A stretch of DNA of 64,000 nt from Gemmatimonadales bacterium (GCA_041390145.1 JAWKQM010000002.1:186001-250000), one strand, 5' to 3'. Positions 9,655 through 18,407 are shown, numbered from the stretch's first letter. Translations and numbers: made by a program. The notes: generated from the sequence alone by a model not told the origin.

Positions 9655-11211
9655 ATGTCAAACGCCAGCGTCCCGGCGCGTCAGGTGATTCTCATCGTGC
9701 TGGACGGGTGGGGCTACCGTCCGGAGCGCGAGGGGAACGCCATTGAGCTCGCCCGGACCCCCGTCTGGCACCGCCTCTGGGAAGGCGAACCGCGCACCCT
9801 CCTCGATGCCAGCGGCCTCGCCGTGGGCCTCCCGGCAGGGCAGATGGGCAACAGCGAGGTGGGCCACCTGAATCTCGGCGCGGGACGGGTCGTCCCGCAG
9901 GACCTGGTCCGGATCTCCGCCAGCATCCAATCCGGGGAGTTCTTCCGGCTCCAGCCGCTCGTCGACCTCTGCCAGCGGCTGCGGGAGCACGGCGGGACCC
10001 TCCACCTGCTCGGACTGCTCGGTGCCGGCGGGGTGCACGCCATCGACACCCACCTCCTGGCCGCAGTCGAACTGGGCGTCCGGCTGGACGTTCCCCGGAT
10101 TGCGGTGCATGGCTTCCTCGATGGGCGCGACTCCCCACCGAAGTCCGCCGCCGACGTGGTACAGCGCCTCAAGTCGGACCTCGAGCGGATTGCCGGGTCG
10201 CGGGCGATCATCGCCTCGCTCACCGGGCGATACTTCGCCATGGACCGGGACCGGCGCTGGGATCGTACCCAACTTGCCTACGAGGCCATGGTTCGCGGCG
10301 TCGGGCGACCGGCGACCGACCCGGTGCAGGCCGTCCGCGACGCGTACGGGCGCGACGAAACCGACGAGTTCGTGAAGCCCATTGTCCTGGAGCGCGACGG
10401 TGCCGCGGTGGCCCCGATTCGGGACGGCGACGGAATCTTCTGTTTCAACTACCGCAGCGACCGGATGCGGCAGATCTGCCGGGCCCTGGCGGTCGACGGG
10501 TTCGACGGCTTCGATACCGGCGTGCGTCCGGCGCTGTCCGGCCTGGTCACCATGACGCAATACGACCAGACCTTTGCCTTCCCACCGGCGTTTCCGCCCT
10601 TCTCGATGGCGCGAATCGTGGCGGAGGTGTTGGCCGACGCCGGCCGGACCCAGTTGCGGACGGCGGAGACGGAGAAGTATCCGCACGTGACCTATTTCTT
10701 CAACGGTGGAGTCGAAACGCCGTACCGCGGGGAGGAACGGATCCTGGTGCCGTCGCAGAAGGTGGCGACGTACGATCTCGCGCCGGCAATGAGCGCCGAG
10801 GGCATCACGGACGTGCTGTGCGGTGCCATCCGCGCGCCGGAGCACGATTTCGTGCTGTGCAACTACGCCAATGCCGACATGGTTGGACACACCGGCGTCA
10901 TGCCGGCAGTGGTGGAGGCGGTGGAGACGGTCGACCGATGCCTGGGCCGGGTGCTCCATGCGGCGGAAGCAACGGGCGCCACCGTGCTGGTGACGGCGGA
11001 CCATGGAAATTGTGAAATGATGGTGGACCCTGAGACCGGCGGCCCACATACCGCCCACACGACGAACCCTGTGCCGTTGGTGGCAGTCCGTGCCGGCGCG
11101 GGCACACTCCGCAGTGGCGGAGCGCTCCGCGACGTCGGTCCGACAGTGCTGCGCCTGCTCGGCATCACGCCGCCGCCCGAGATGACGGGCCGCGACCTCC
11201 GGGAGCCCTGA
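9655..11211 (+). CDS. gpmI: 2,3-bisphosphoglycerate-independent phosphoglycerate mutase
   Basis: A 518-residue Mn-dependent glycolytic enzyme interconverting 3- and 2-phosphoglycerate in the cytosol. It has 'LIVLDGWGYR' at the N-terminus, the catalytic serine in 'QMGNSEVGHLNLGAGR' (about residue 64), the 'HGFLDGRDSPP' substrate motif and the C-terminal metal-site 'NYANADMVGHTG' and 'TADHGNCE'. Length is typical. Its start has GGAGAGGC just upstream. The next gene begins 4 nt after the stop, so it probably shares a transcript with the outer-membrane protein gene. Confidence 0.97.
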   Translation: MSNASVPARQVILIVLDGWGYRPEREGNAIELARTPVWHRLWEGEPRTLLDASGLAVGLPAGQMGNSEVGHLNLGAGRVVPQDLVRISASIQSGEFFRLQPLVDLCQRLREHGGTLHLLGLLGAGGVHAIDTHLLAAVELGVRLDVPRIAVHGFLDGRDSPPKSAADVVQRLKSDLERIAGSRAIIASLTGRYFAMDRDRRWDRTQLAYEAMVRGVGRPATDPVQAVRDAYGRDETDEFVKPIVLERDGAAVAPIRDGDGIFCFNYRSDRMRQICRALAVDGFDGFDTGVRPALSGLVTMTQYDQTFAFPPAFPPFSMARIVAEVLADAGRTQLRTAETEKYPHVTYFFNGGVETPYRGEERILVPSQKVATYDLAPAMSAEGITDVLCGAIRAPEHDFVLCNYANADMVGHTGVMPAVVEAVETVDRCLGRVLHAAEATGATVLVTADHGNCEMMVDPETGGPHTAHTTNPVPLVAVRAGAGTLRSGGALRDVGPTVLRLLGITPPPEMTGRDLREP

Positions 11212-11215
11212 CCGC

Positions 11216-11887
11216 ATGCGCTACGTTCTTGCCATCTTCGCCCTGCTCGTGGCGGTCCAGCCGGTTCACGCACAGGTCGGGTACCCGCCCAGCCGGTCGC
11301 CGTACCGGGACATCACGAAGCGGACATCCCTGACGGCACTCTTCGGGTACATCGGCGGCAGCGGCGGCAAGCTCGGTCTCGGCCCCCACGATGGCCCCGC
11401 CTACGGCGGACGGTTTGGCCTCAGCGTCAGCGGGCCGCTGGAACTCTCCTTCGCGGTCCAGTACGCCGACCTGACCGGCGCCCGCGTCTATCGAAATCTC
11501 GACGGCAATCTTGCCATCAGCGGAAGCCTCCCCTCCCCGGTGTGGATGTTCGAGACGGACGTCCAATACACGCTCACGGGGGGAAAGACCTGGCACGGGC
11601 TCGCACCGTACATCGGTGGCGGCCTCGGCTACGCCTGGCGGACCAGCTCTACCGAGAGCCCGGAAGCCTTTGACTTCGGCGGGCGGTTCTATTGGGCTCC
11701 CTTTGCCGGCACCCGGTTCTTCGTGAACCCGCGGTCGTTCATCCGCGCCGAGATTCGCGGGGCCTTCTGGCGCCTGGCCTATCCTCCCCCGTACTACGAC
11801 GACATCACCGGCCTCATCCAATCGTACGCGGTCAACAACTACCTCTCGAACGTCTGGTACCAGGTCGGCTTCGGCTACTCGTTCTGA
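11216..11887 (+). CDS. Outer-membrane beta-barrel protein, unknown function
   Basis: A 223-residue protein with a signal peptide (about residues 1-18, cleaved after 'PVHA') followed by amphipathic beta strands, many Gly/Tyr residues and a C-terminal aromatic ending 'YQVGFGYSF'. A terminal Phe preceded by alternating hydrophobic residues is the usual barrel-assembly signal of outer-membrane proteins. Size suggests an 8-10-strand barrel of the OmpA/OmpW-like class. It lies 4 nt downstream of gpmI and 16 nt upstream of the PTPS-like gene. No specific function is supported. Confidence 0.75.
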   Translation: MRYVLAIFALLVAVQPVHAQVGYPPSRSPYRDITKRTSLTALFGYIGGSGGKLGLGPHDGPAYGGRFGLSVSGPLELSFAVQYADLTGARVYRNLDGNLAISGSLPSPVWMFETDVQYTLTGGKTWHGLAPYIGGGLGYAWRTSSTESPEAFDFGGRFYWAPFAGTRFFVNPRSFIRAEIRGAFWRLAYPPPYYDDITGLIQSYAVNNYLSNVWYQVGFGYSF

Positions 11888-11903
11888 CCCAGGGGGGCCC
11901 CCG

Positions 11904-12326
11904 ATGGCGGTTTCGCTCACACGCGCGGTCGGCTTTCACGCCTGGCACCGCTACTGGCGACCTGACTGGACCCCCGCGCAGAACCACGCCGCCTTCGGGG
12001 CGCTGGCCGACCCACCCGGTCACGACCATCACTATCGCTGCGCCGTCACCGTCACCGGACCCTTCGATCCGGAGTCGGGATCGATCGTCGACCTCCCCGT
12101 CCTCGACCTCCTGCTCCAGGAGGAGGTCGTCAAACCGCTGCACGACACCCATATTGACAGGGACCTGCCCGATTTCGCCCCGGGAGTGACCCTCCCCACC
12201 TGCGAGGCGCTGGCCCGCTGGCTCTTTGCCCGCATCGCCACGCGGCTCCCGCCAGGCCTCACGCTGGCGCGAGTGCGCGTGGCAGAGGACGACACGCTGC
12301 ATGCGGACTGCACCGGCCTTGACTGA
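11904..12326 (+). CDS. PTPS/QueD-fold protein with degenerate active site
   Basis: A 140-residue protein with the 6-pyruvoyl-tetrahydropterin synthase (T-fold) pattern: first zinc His in 'FHAWHRYW', the other two in 'GHDHHY', then 'SGSIVDL', 'PTCEALARWLF' and the pterin-binding Glu in 'VRVAEDD'. The zinc ligands and Glu are therefore kept. The catalytic Cys that normally lies about six residues before the GHxH motif is replaced (Leu/Ala), and the Asp-His pair of the 'LDHxxL' motif reads 'LHDTHI'. QueD/PTPS chemistry should be impaired or altered. It sits just before fdhD, whose start lies inside this gene. Confidence 0.75.
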   Translation: MAVSLTRAVGFHAWHRYWRPDWTPAQNHAAFGALADPPGHDHHYRCAVTVTGPFDPESGSIVDLPVLDLLLQEEVVKPLHDTHIDRDLPDFAPGVTLPTCEALARWLFARIATRLPPGLTLARVRVAEDDTLHADCTGLD

Positions 12327-13080
12327 CGCGACACCCCCGACACGCCGGCGAGGTCGGGGACCCGTGCCCGTCGCCGTCGAGGAGGTCCCCGTCTGGCTCG
12401 AGATCAACCGGGTCCCGACCGTCACGTGGATGTGCACGCCGGAACTGCTCGAGGAGCTGGTCCTCGGGTGGCTCCACGGCGAGGGCTACATCACGGCGGT
12501 CGACCAGGTGCACCTCCGACCGTGCGCCACGGACCTCGGGTTCTGGGCAGACATTTCCGAGGAGCGGCTGGCGGCGGTGGCCGCCGAGCGACGCCGCCCG
12601 GTGCTGGCGTCCGGGTGCGGCGCCGTATCCACCTTCCTTGCCGATCCCACCTCCGTGCCGACGCAGCCGCCCAGAGGCGACCCGCCCGAGGCCGCCGTGA
12701 TGCGGGAACGGTTCAAGGAGCTGTTTGCGCGTGGAGCGCGGTACGAAGACACCGGCGGGGTGCACGCGGCCGCCCTGACCGATGGTTTGGTCCTTTTTCA
12801 TCATGCGGAAGACATCGGGCGGCACAACGCCGTGGACAAGGTGCTGGGGGCGGCGCTGCTGGCGAGGCAATCCGTGGCCGGGCTGGGCCTCCTCGTCACC
12901 GGCCGTATCTCGGCGGAACTGGCGTTCAAGGCGGCCCGCGCCGAACTCGCCTGGGTCGCCACCCCGTCGGTGCCGTCCACGCTGGCGGTCGAGGTGGCGC
13001 GCCGCTCGGGGATGGTGCTCGTGGGGCGTGCCGTGAGCGGCACGCCGCAGTTGCATCGACCGGGGAGTGACGCGCCGTGA
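12301..13080 (+). CDS. fdhD: FdhD-type sulfurtransferase for formate dehydrogenase / molybdoenzyme maturation
   Basis: A 259-residue protein of the FdhD family, which passes sulfur from a cysteine desulfurase to the bis-MGD molybdenum cofactor. Seen: 'TPELLEELVLGWLHGEGYI', 'SGCGAVSTF', 'TGGVHAAAL', 'EDIGRHNAVDKVLGA', 'GRISAELAFKA' and 'PSTLAVEVA', all family landmarks. Only the first Cys of the usual CxxC is present (C-G-A-V). The ATG at 12301 overlaps the PTPS-like gene by 26 nt; a GTG at 12364 is an alternative. The moco genes mobA, mobB and moeA follow within 1.5 kb. No formate dehydrogenase is in this window. Confidence 0.93.
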   Translation: MRTAPALTDATPPTRRRGRGPVPVAVEEVPVWLEINRVPTVTWMCTPELLEELVLGWLHGEGYITAVDQVHLRPCATDLGFWADISEERLAAVAAERRRPVLASGCGAVSTFLADPTSVPTQPPRGDPPEAAVMRERFKELFARGARYEDTGGVHAAALTDGLVLFHHAEDIGRHNAVDKVLGAALLARQSVAGLGLLVTGRISAELAFKAARAELAWVATPSVPSTLAVEVARRSGMVLVGRAVSGTPQLHRPGSDAP

Positions 13081-13493
13081 CAGCGCCCAGCGACGAGGAA
13101 CTGCGGGCGATCCTGGGGGCGTCCCGGCGCATCGCCGTGGTCGGCTTGAGCCGAAAGCCACACCGGGCAAGCCATAGCGTGTCGGCGTACATGCAGGGGC
13201 AGGGCTACGAGATTGTGCCAATCCACCCCGCCGGCGGCGTCACCTTGGGTGAACCGGTACATCGCGACCTCCGGTCGGCGGCCACGACCGGCCCGATCGA
13301 TATCGTCAATATCTTCCGCCGGTCGGAATTCGTCCCCGCGCTCCTCGACGAGATCCTCGAGGTGCGACCCCGGCTGGTCTGGATGCAACTCGGGGTCGAG
13401 GACGAACCGACCGCCCGGAAACTGCGGGAAGCCGGCATCACCGTCGTGATGGACCGCTGCCTGGCCGTTGACCACCATTCGCTGGGGGCGTGA
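13077..13493 (+). CDS. CoA-binding (YccU-like) Rossmann-fold protein
   Basis: A 138-residue protein with an N-terminal CoA_binding pattern: 'IAVVGLSRKPHRASHSVSAY', then 'GYEIVPIHP', 'DIVNIFRRSEFVP' and 'WMQLGVEDE'. These match the YccU/CoA-binding superfamily related to succinyl-CoA synthetase alpha N-domains. The biochemical role in the cell is not established. Translation starts at GTG overlapping the fdhD stop (GTGA), so coupling is likely. It lies within the cofactor gene group but has no known link to molybdenum cofactor. Confidence 0.88.
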   Translation: MTAPSDEELRAILGASRRIAVVGLSRKPHRASHSVSAYMQGQGYEIVPIHPAGGVTLGEPVHRDLRSAATTGPIDIVNIFRRSEFVPALLDEILEVRPRLVWMQLGVEDEPTARKLREAGITVVMDRCLAVDHHSLGA

Positions 13494-14305
13494 TGCGCGC
13501 ATCGCTCATTCTGTTTGTGTTTGGGACCTTTGCCATTGCCCAACCAGCAGATGCCCAGAAGACCGAGGACGAGGCTCGCCTCGTCTTCACCATGGGCCTG
13601 ACCTGGACGGGCGGCACCGACCTCTGGTCCGTCCAGGACCAGCCGATCCTGGTGCCAGGGACCGGATTCGACCTGATCGATCTCGACCGCAATATCTCCG
13701 GCGGAATCGGGGTCCTCTTCTCAGGCATGTACTTCCCCAAGCCGGCGCTTGGGTTCGTCGGTGAGGTCTTTTTCACGGGGACCGGCACGACGGACGGGTG
13801 CAGCGTCGTTACCGCCACACCCAATCCGCGGACCCAGGAACTCTGCAACAGCATCAACGGTTCGTCAAAGTCCAGTTCCGCGGTGCTGGTGAGTCTCGGG
13901 CCGGTCCTGCGCGCCGGCGCCGACCAGCCCATTTCCCCATACGTTCGAGGCCAGGTCGGCCTCCTCTTCAGCAACCTCAGCCCGGTCGCGACCGAGGGGA
14001 CGATCGTGGTCAGCGACTCGGCCACTGGTGGATCCGAGAGCCTGCAATTCGTCGTGTACGACGATCCTTCCAACACCCGCGTCACCCTGGGTTTCGTGTT
14101 CGGCGCCGGCCTCACGACCGCCCTCGGCAAGGGCTGGCAACTGCGCGCCGAGGTGCGCGACAACCTGGTGCAGATCGCCACGGTGGCAGGACCGACCAAC
14201 CCCGGCATCGCCGATCCGGTGATCGTGAACCAGTGGAAGAATCTCTGGAGTGTAGTGCTCGCCGCGGACATCATGCTTGAAAAGAAGCGCGGCCGTCGGT
14301 ACTGA
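13493..14305 (+). CDS. Outer-membrane beta-barrel protein, unknown function
   Basis: A 270-residue protein with a signal peptide (residues 1-21, cleaved near 'PADAQ') and alternating beta strands rich in Gly/Phe, such as 'GFVGEVFFTGTG' and 'VTLGFVFGAGLT'. It ends in charged residues 'KKRGRRY' with a terminal aromatic. Two Cys in a loop ('DGCSVV', 'ELCNSI') could form a disulfide. Its start overlaps the previous stop (TGATG) and its end overlaps the possible TTG start of mobA. It is one of two unrelated barrel genes inserted in this cofactor gene string. Confidence 0.7.
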   Translation: MRASLILFVFGTFAIAQPADAQKTEDEARLVFTMGLTWTGGTDLWSVQDQPILVPGTGFDLIDLDRNISGGIGVLFSGMYFPKPALGFVGEVFFTGTGTTDGCSVVTATPNPRTQELCNSINGSSKSSSAVLVSLGPVLRAGADQPISPYVRGQVGLLFSNLSPVATEGTIVVSDSATGGSESLQFVVYDDPSNTRVTLGFVFGAGLTTALGKGWQLRAEVRDNLVQIATVAGPTNPGIADPVIVNQWKNLWSVVLAADIMLEKKRGRRY

Positions 14306-14321
14306 CCCCGGCCGCCGCCAA

Positions 14322-14933
14322 GTGCGGGGCGCGATTCTCGCGGGCGGCGGAGCCACCCGGTTTGGGGGCCGCCCGAAAGGGCTAGAGCGGGTGGGCGGCG
14401 TCCGCATCCTCGATCTGCTCGTCGAGCGCTTTCGTGAGGCGCTCGGCACCCTCCCCCTCCTGATCGCGAACGACCCCGACGCCTCGGCGTGGCGCCCCGG
14501 GCTGGACGTCGTTCCCGACGTCCACCCGGGTGCGGGCGCCCTGGGGGGAATCCTCACCGCCGTCAGCGCAGACCCCGCGCCGGTTGTCTGCGTTGCCTGG
14601 GACATGCCCTTCGTGCCAGCTTCCCTCCTGCGGCGGCTGGCCGCGGAGCTGGAGGACGCGGACGCCGTGCTCCCAGCCAGCGGGGGGCGCCGCGGCGTCG
14701 AACCGATGTGTGCCGGGTACGGCCCTGCCTGCGAAGCCCCCATCCAATCGGCCATTGCGGCGGGCGACCTCCGGGCCATCGCCTTCCACTCCGCCGTCAG
14801 AACCTGTATCCTCCCTGCAGAGACGGTCGCCGGATTCGGCGACCCCTCCACCCTCTTTTTCAACGTGAATTCCCAGGACGACCTCACCCAGGCGGACGCG
14901 CTGTGGCGGCGACTCGCATCCTCTCAATCGTAG
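14322..14933 (+). CDS. mobA: Molybdenum cofactor guanylyltransferase
   Basis: A 203-residue nucleotidyltransferase with the NTP-binding loop 'ILAGGGATRFGGRPKGL', then 'GALGGILTAV' and 'CVAWDMPFVP' (Mg-binding Asp). It ends with 'FFNVNSQDDL', the usual MobA C-terminal motif. It links GMP to molybdopterin to give MGD, the cofactor of DMSO-reductase-family enzymes, and fits with fdhD upstream. GTG at 14322 is preferred because it gives the normal short N-terminus; the frame is open to a TTG at 14277 inside the previous gene. mobB overlaps its 3' end. Confidence 0.93.
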   Translation: MRGAILAGGGATRFGGRPKGLERVGGVRILDLLVERFREALGTLPLLIANDPDASAWRPGLDVVPDVHPGAGALGGILTAVSADPAPVVCVAWDMPFVPASLLRRLAAELEDADAVLPASGGRRGVEPMCAGYGPACEAPIQSAIAAGDLRAIAFHSAVRTCILPAETVAGFGDPSTLFFNVNSQDDLTQADALWRRLASSQS

Positions 14934-15433
14934 GCCGCAAGAACTCCGGCAAGACCACCCTGGCCGTGGCGCTGTCGGCCGAGTATGTCCGGCGCGGCAA
15001 GCGGGTCATGACCATCAAGCACGCCAGTCACCCGGCGACGGTGGATACCCCGGGTACAGACAGTTACCGGCATTTCCACGAAGGACGGGCCGAACGGGTG
15101 CTGGTCGCCTCGCCCGACCTTCGGGTGCTCTTCGAGCGCGCTCCCGACGACCAGGACCCCATCGCCCTTGCACGGCGCTACCTCGACGGCGCCGACATCG
15201 TGCTCGTGGAGGGCTTCACGGCGTACCCCCTGCCGAAAATTGAGGTCTTCCGTGGCGTGGCCGCCAAGCAGCCGATTTTCGACGCGACGTCGGCCGCGGC
15301 CGAGCAGTGGCTGGCCATCGTGACCGATGAGGACCTTGAGGCCGATTGCCGGGTGCTCCGCTTCCGCGACACGATGTGGCTCCAATTCCTGGCCAACATC
15401 GGATGGGACGGGGCCCGGATCATCGGGCCGTGA
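14903..15433 (+). CDS. mobB: MobB-type molybdopterin-guanine dinucleotide GTP-binding protein
   Basis: A 176-residue P-loop protein with Walker A 'VGRKNSGKTTL' near residue 12, 'TIKHASHP' and 'DTPGTDSYRHFHEG', which are MobB landmarks, and 'VLVEGFTAYPLPKIEVFR', the usual MobB Glu-Gly region. MobB binds GTP and assists MGD formation with MobA. It starts at GTG 14903, 31 nt inside mobA in another frame, so the pair is translationally tight. The following moeA starts on its stop codon (GTGA). Confidence 0.93.
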   Translation: MAATRILSIVGRKNSGKTTLAVALSAEYVRRGKRVMTIKHASHPATVDTPGTDSYRHFHEGRAERVLVASPDLRVLFERAPDDQDPIALARRYLDGADIVLVEGFTAYPLPKIEVFRGVAAKQPIFDATSAAAEQWLAIVTDEDLEADCRVLRFRDTMWLQFLANIGWDGARIIGP

Positions 15434-16680
15434 CCGCGCTCGCCGCGCGGGAGGCCGCTCTCCGCATCGTGGCGGCGGTTCCCCGGCAACCGACGCTGCG
15501 CCTCCCGCTCGACGACGCGCTCGGCGCGGTGCTCGCGCACGACCTCGTTAGCCCGCTCGACCTGCCCGCGTGGACCAATTCAGCCATGGATGGCTACGCG
15601 GCCCGCGGCGCGGATGTCCGCGGCGCCACGGAAGCGCAACCGGTCCACCTGCGCGTCGTGGAGCAGATCCCGGCCGGTCGATTCCCCACCCACACCCTCG
15701 CACCGGGCGAGTGCGCCCGGATCTTCACCGGCGCCCCGCTGCCGGCCGGCGCCGACAGCGTCATCCGCCAGGAAGACACCGACCTCGGCCGTGAACGGGT
15801 GGCCATCCGGAGCGACCGCGATGTCGGTGTCAACATCAGGCGCGCCGGCGAGGACATCCGCAAGGGTGCCACGGTCCTCGACGCCGGCGCCGAGCTCGGA
15901 GCGGCGGAGTTGGGCGTGCTGGCGTCGATGGCAGTGGCGCATCCGCTGGTCTTCCGGCGCCCGATCGTCGGCATTCTCGGTGGTGGCGACGAGATCGTGG
16001 ATGTCGATCAACCGGACGAGATCCTGAGCGGCCGGAAGATCGCGAGCTCCAACAGTCACTCCCTCCATGCCCTCATCCGACTGGCCGGCGGGGTGCCCCT
16101 GCCACTCGGAATTGCGCGCGACACACTGGAAAGCGTGCGGACGCACCTGGCCCGGGCGCCTGAATGCGACCTCCTGGTCACCACCGCCGGTATCAGCGTC
16201 GGCGAGCACGACCACCTTCGCGATGCGGTGGCTGGGCTGGGTGGTGCTATTGATTTCTGGAAGCTCCGGATGCGGCCGGGGGCCCCGGTCGGCTTCGGGC
16301 GGGTGCTCGGCATCCCGTGGATCGGGCTCCCGGGCAATCCGGTGAGCGCGATGGTGACCTTCGAACTCTTCGTCCGTCCCGCTATCCGTGCGATGGCAGG
16401 GCATGGCCTGCCCTTCCGGCGCACCATCCCGGTACGGATGGCCGAGGCGATCACTTTGCGCCCGACACTGCAGCACTTCCTGCGGGCGGTCGTCACCGAA
16501 ACTCCCACGGGGCCGGAAGCGAAGCTGACTGGCCCGCAGGGCTCCGGTATTCTCACCTCGATGGTGCGTGCCAACGCGCTGCTGGTGGTGGCCGAGGGAC
16601 GCCATGAGACCAAGGTCGGTGAACTCGTCCCGGCGCTGGTCCTGCAGGATCCGGTGCACCGGGCCGAACCGGGCTTCTGA
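15430..16680 (+). CDS. moeA: Molybdopterin molybdenumtransferase
   Basis: A 416-residue enzyme that inserts molybdate into adenylylated molybdopterin. Domain order is normal: 'NSAMDGYAARG' near residue 50, 'RIFTGAPLPAGADSVI', the MoCF-binding-type domain with 'GILGGGDEIVDV' and 'TTAGISVGEHDHL', then 'GLPGNPVSAMVTFE' and a C-terminal beta-barrel. GTG start overlaps the mobB stop. Together with fdhD, mobA, mobB and the distant mog at 62.3-62.8 kb it covers the late steps of Moco synthesis; moaA-E are not in the window. Confidence 0.95.
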   Translation: MTALAAREAALRIVAAVPRQPTLRLPLDDALGAVLAHDLVSPLDLPAWTNSAMDGYAARGADVRGATEAQPVHLRVVEQIPAGRFPTHTLAPGECARIFTGAPLPAGADSVIRQEDTDLGRERVAIRSDRDVGVNIRRAGEDIRKGATVLDAGAELGAAELGVLASMAVAHPLVFRRPIVGILGGGDEIVDVDQPDEILSGRKIASSNSHSLHALIRLAGGVPLPLGIARDTLESVRTHLARAPECDLLVTTAGISVGEHDHLRDAVAGLGGAIDFWKLRMRPGAPVGFGRVLGIPWIGLPGNPVSAMVTFELFVRPAIRAMAGHGLPFRRTIPVRMAEAITLRPTLQHFLRAVVTETPTGPEAKLTGPQGSGILTSMVRANALLVVAEGRHETKVGELVPALVLQDPVHRAEPGF

Positions 16681-17613
16681 ATGGGCGTCCACACTCCGGA
16701 GGTGTGGTTCAGCTTCACCGCCCTGATTGCCGCGCTGCTGATCCTCGATCTCGGCGTCCTCAACCGGCGCTCCCACGTCCTCACCTTCAAGGAGGCGATC
16801 GGCTGGAGCGGCGGACTGATCACGATCGCGTTGCTCTTCGGCGCCTTCCTCTGGCTCCAGGAAGGCACCAAGCCGGCACTGGAATACTATGCCGGGTACG
16901 TGATCGAGCTCTCGCTGAGTGTCGACAATCTCTTCGTCTTTCTCCTGATCTTTCAGTACTTCGCCGTGCCCGCCGAGCTGCAACCGCGGATCCTCAAGTG
17001 GGGCATCCTCGGTGCCCTGGTGCTGCGCGGCATGATGATCGGCCTCGGCGCGCTCCTCCTGGTCGAGTTTCACTGGATCATCTACGTCTTCGGCGGCATC
17101 CTGGTCCTGACCGGTGTGCGGATGTTTCGGGGCTCGGAGGCCCGGATCGAGCCGGGGCGCAATCCGCTGGTCCGGATGGCCCGACGCATCATCCCGATGA
17201 CCGACGACTATGACGGCCAGCAGTTCCTGACCCGCACCCGCGCCGGCTGGATGGCCACGCCACTGCTGCTGGTGCTGCTCATGGTGGAGTGGTCGGATCT
17301 CGTCTTCGCCATCGACAGCATCCCCGCCATCTTTGCCGTGACCCGTGATCCCTTCATCGTATACAGCTCCAACGTCTTCGCGGTGCTCGGACTGCGCGCC
17401 CTGTACTTCGTGCTGGCCGGCATGATGGACCGGTTTGAGTACCTCAAGCCGGGCGTCGCCGCCATCCTCGTGTTCGTCGGGGTCAAGATGCTCATCAACG
17501 GAGTCCTTCCCGTGCCGATTGGGCTTTCGCTCGGCGTTATCCTGGCGATTCTTGTCGTTTCTGTCGTCATCTCGATGCGTAAGACCCGGATCGCCGCCGC
17601 GGAGCGGGGATGA
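16681..17613 (+). CDS. TerC/Alx-family membrane protein
   Basis: A 310-residue inner-membrane protein with about 9 hydrophobic segments and the TerC acidic motifs in membrane helices: 'ELSLSVDNLFVFLLIF' and 'VEWSDLVFAIDSIPAIFA'. Family members (E. coli Alx, TerC) are linked to manganese/calcium handling, tellurite resistance and metalation of exported proteins. It starts directly after the moeA stop with no gap and overlaps the SDR gene at its end. The exact ion is not predictable from sequence. Confidence 0.93.
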   Translation: MGVHTPEVWFSFTALIAALLILDLGVLNRRSHVLTFKEAIGWSGGLITIALLFGAFLWLQEGTKPALEYYAGYVIELSLSVDNLFVFLLIFQYFAVPAELQPRILKWGILGALVLRGMMIGLGALLLVEFHWIIYVFGGILVLTGVRMFRGSEARIEPGRNPLVRMARRIIPMTDDYDGQQFLTRTRAGWMATPLLLVLLMVEWSDLVFAIDSIPAIFAVTRDPFIVYSSNVFAVLGLRALYFVLAGMMDRFEYLKPGVAAILVFVGVKMLINGVLPVPIGLSLGVILAILVVSVVISMRKTRIAAAERG

Positions 17614-18407
17614 CCGCCATGCTCTTCGAAGACACCACCGTCCTGATCACCGGCGCCTCGAGCGGCATCGGCGCGGCCTTTGCCAACGAACTGGCCCCGA
17701 CCGGCGCACGGCTCGTCCTCGCGGGCCGCGACCAGGTGCGACTTGAGGCCGTGGCCACCAGGGCACGACAGCACGGCGCTCCCGTGGTGACCATTGGGCT
17801 GGACTTGGCGGCACCCGGAGGGATCTCGGCGCTGCTGCAACGACTCGACGTCGATGGCGTCACGGTGGACCACCTGATCAACAACGCCGGGGCGGGCGTC
17901 GTGGGGCGCGCCGTCCGGACGCCAGTGGAAGCCCAGCTGAAGGTGATCGACCTGAACGTGCACGCCGCCACGGAGCTCGCCCTGCGGCTGCTGCCGGGGA
18001 TGGTGGAGCGGCGACGGGGAGGCGTGCTGAACATTGCCAGCATTGCCGCCTTCCAGGGGATGCCCGGGCTCGCAGTCTACGCGGCGACCAAGGCGTACGT
18101 GCTCGCATGGAGCGAGGCACTCAACTTCGAATTGCGTGGCACGGGGGTCCGATGCGCCTGCCTCTGCCCCGGGCCGGTCGACTCGCGCTTCTTTGACGCG
18201 GCGGGGATGCGAAAGCCCCCGGCCATCTTTTCGATGCGGTCACCCGTGGCGGTGGCGCGCGCCGGGCTCCGCGCCTACAAAAGGAACGCCAGCCACAGCA
18301 TGTCCGGGTCGGTGCCAAGAGTCCTCGCCTGGCTCACCCGCCTGACCCCACGGCGAATCAACGCCGCGGTCGCCAGCGGCTTCTCCAGGCCGAGGAAGAC
18401 ACCATGA
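17610..18407 (+). CDS. Short-chain dehydrogenase/reductase
   Basis: A 265-residue classical-type SDR: nucleotide-binding 'TGASSGIGAAFA' near residue 14, 'NNAGAG', active-site Ser in 'NIASIAAFQG' and the 'YAATKAY' Tyr-Lys pair. This resembles the YqjQ/DltE-like 'SDR family' with a C-terminal membrane-proximal Arg-rich tail. It probably acts with NADP(H) on a lipid or small carbonyl substrate; the substrate cannot be deduced. It overlaps terC and the downstream transporter gene by four bases on each side. Confidence 0.9.
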   Translation: MTAMLFEDTTVLITGASSGIGAAFANELAPTGARLVLAGRDQVRLEAVATRARQHGAPVVTIGLDLAAPGGISALLQRLDVDGVTVDHLINNAGAGVVGRAVRTPVEAQLKVIDLNVHAATELALRLLPGMVERRRGGVLNIASIAAFQGMPGLAVYAATKAYVLAWSEALNFELRGTGVRCACLCPGPVDSRFFDAAGMRKPPAIFSMRSPVAVARAGLRAYKRNASHSMSGSVPRVLAWLTRLTPRRINAAVASGFSRPRKTP

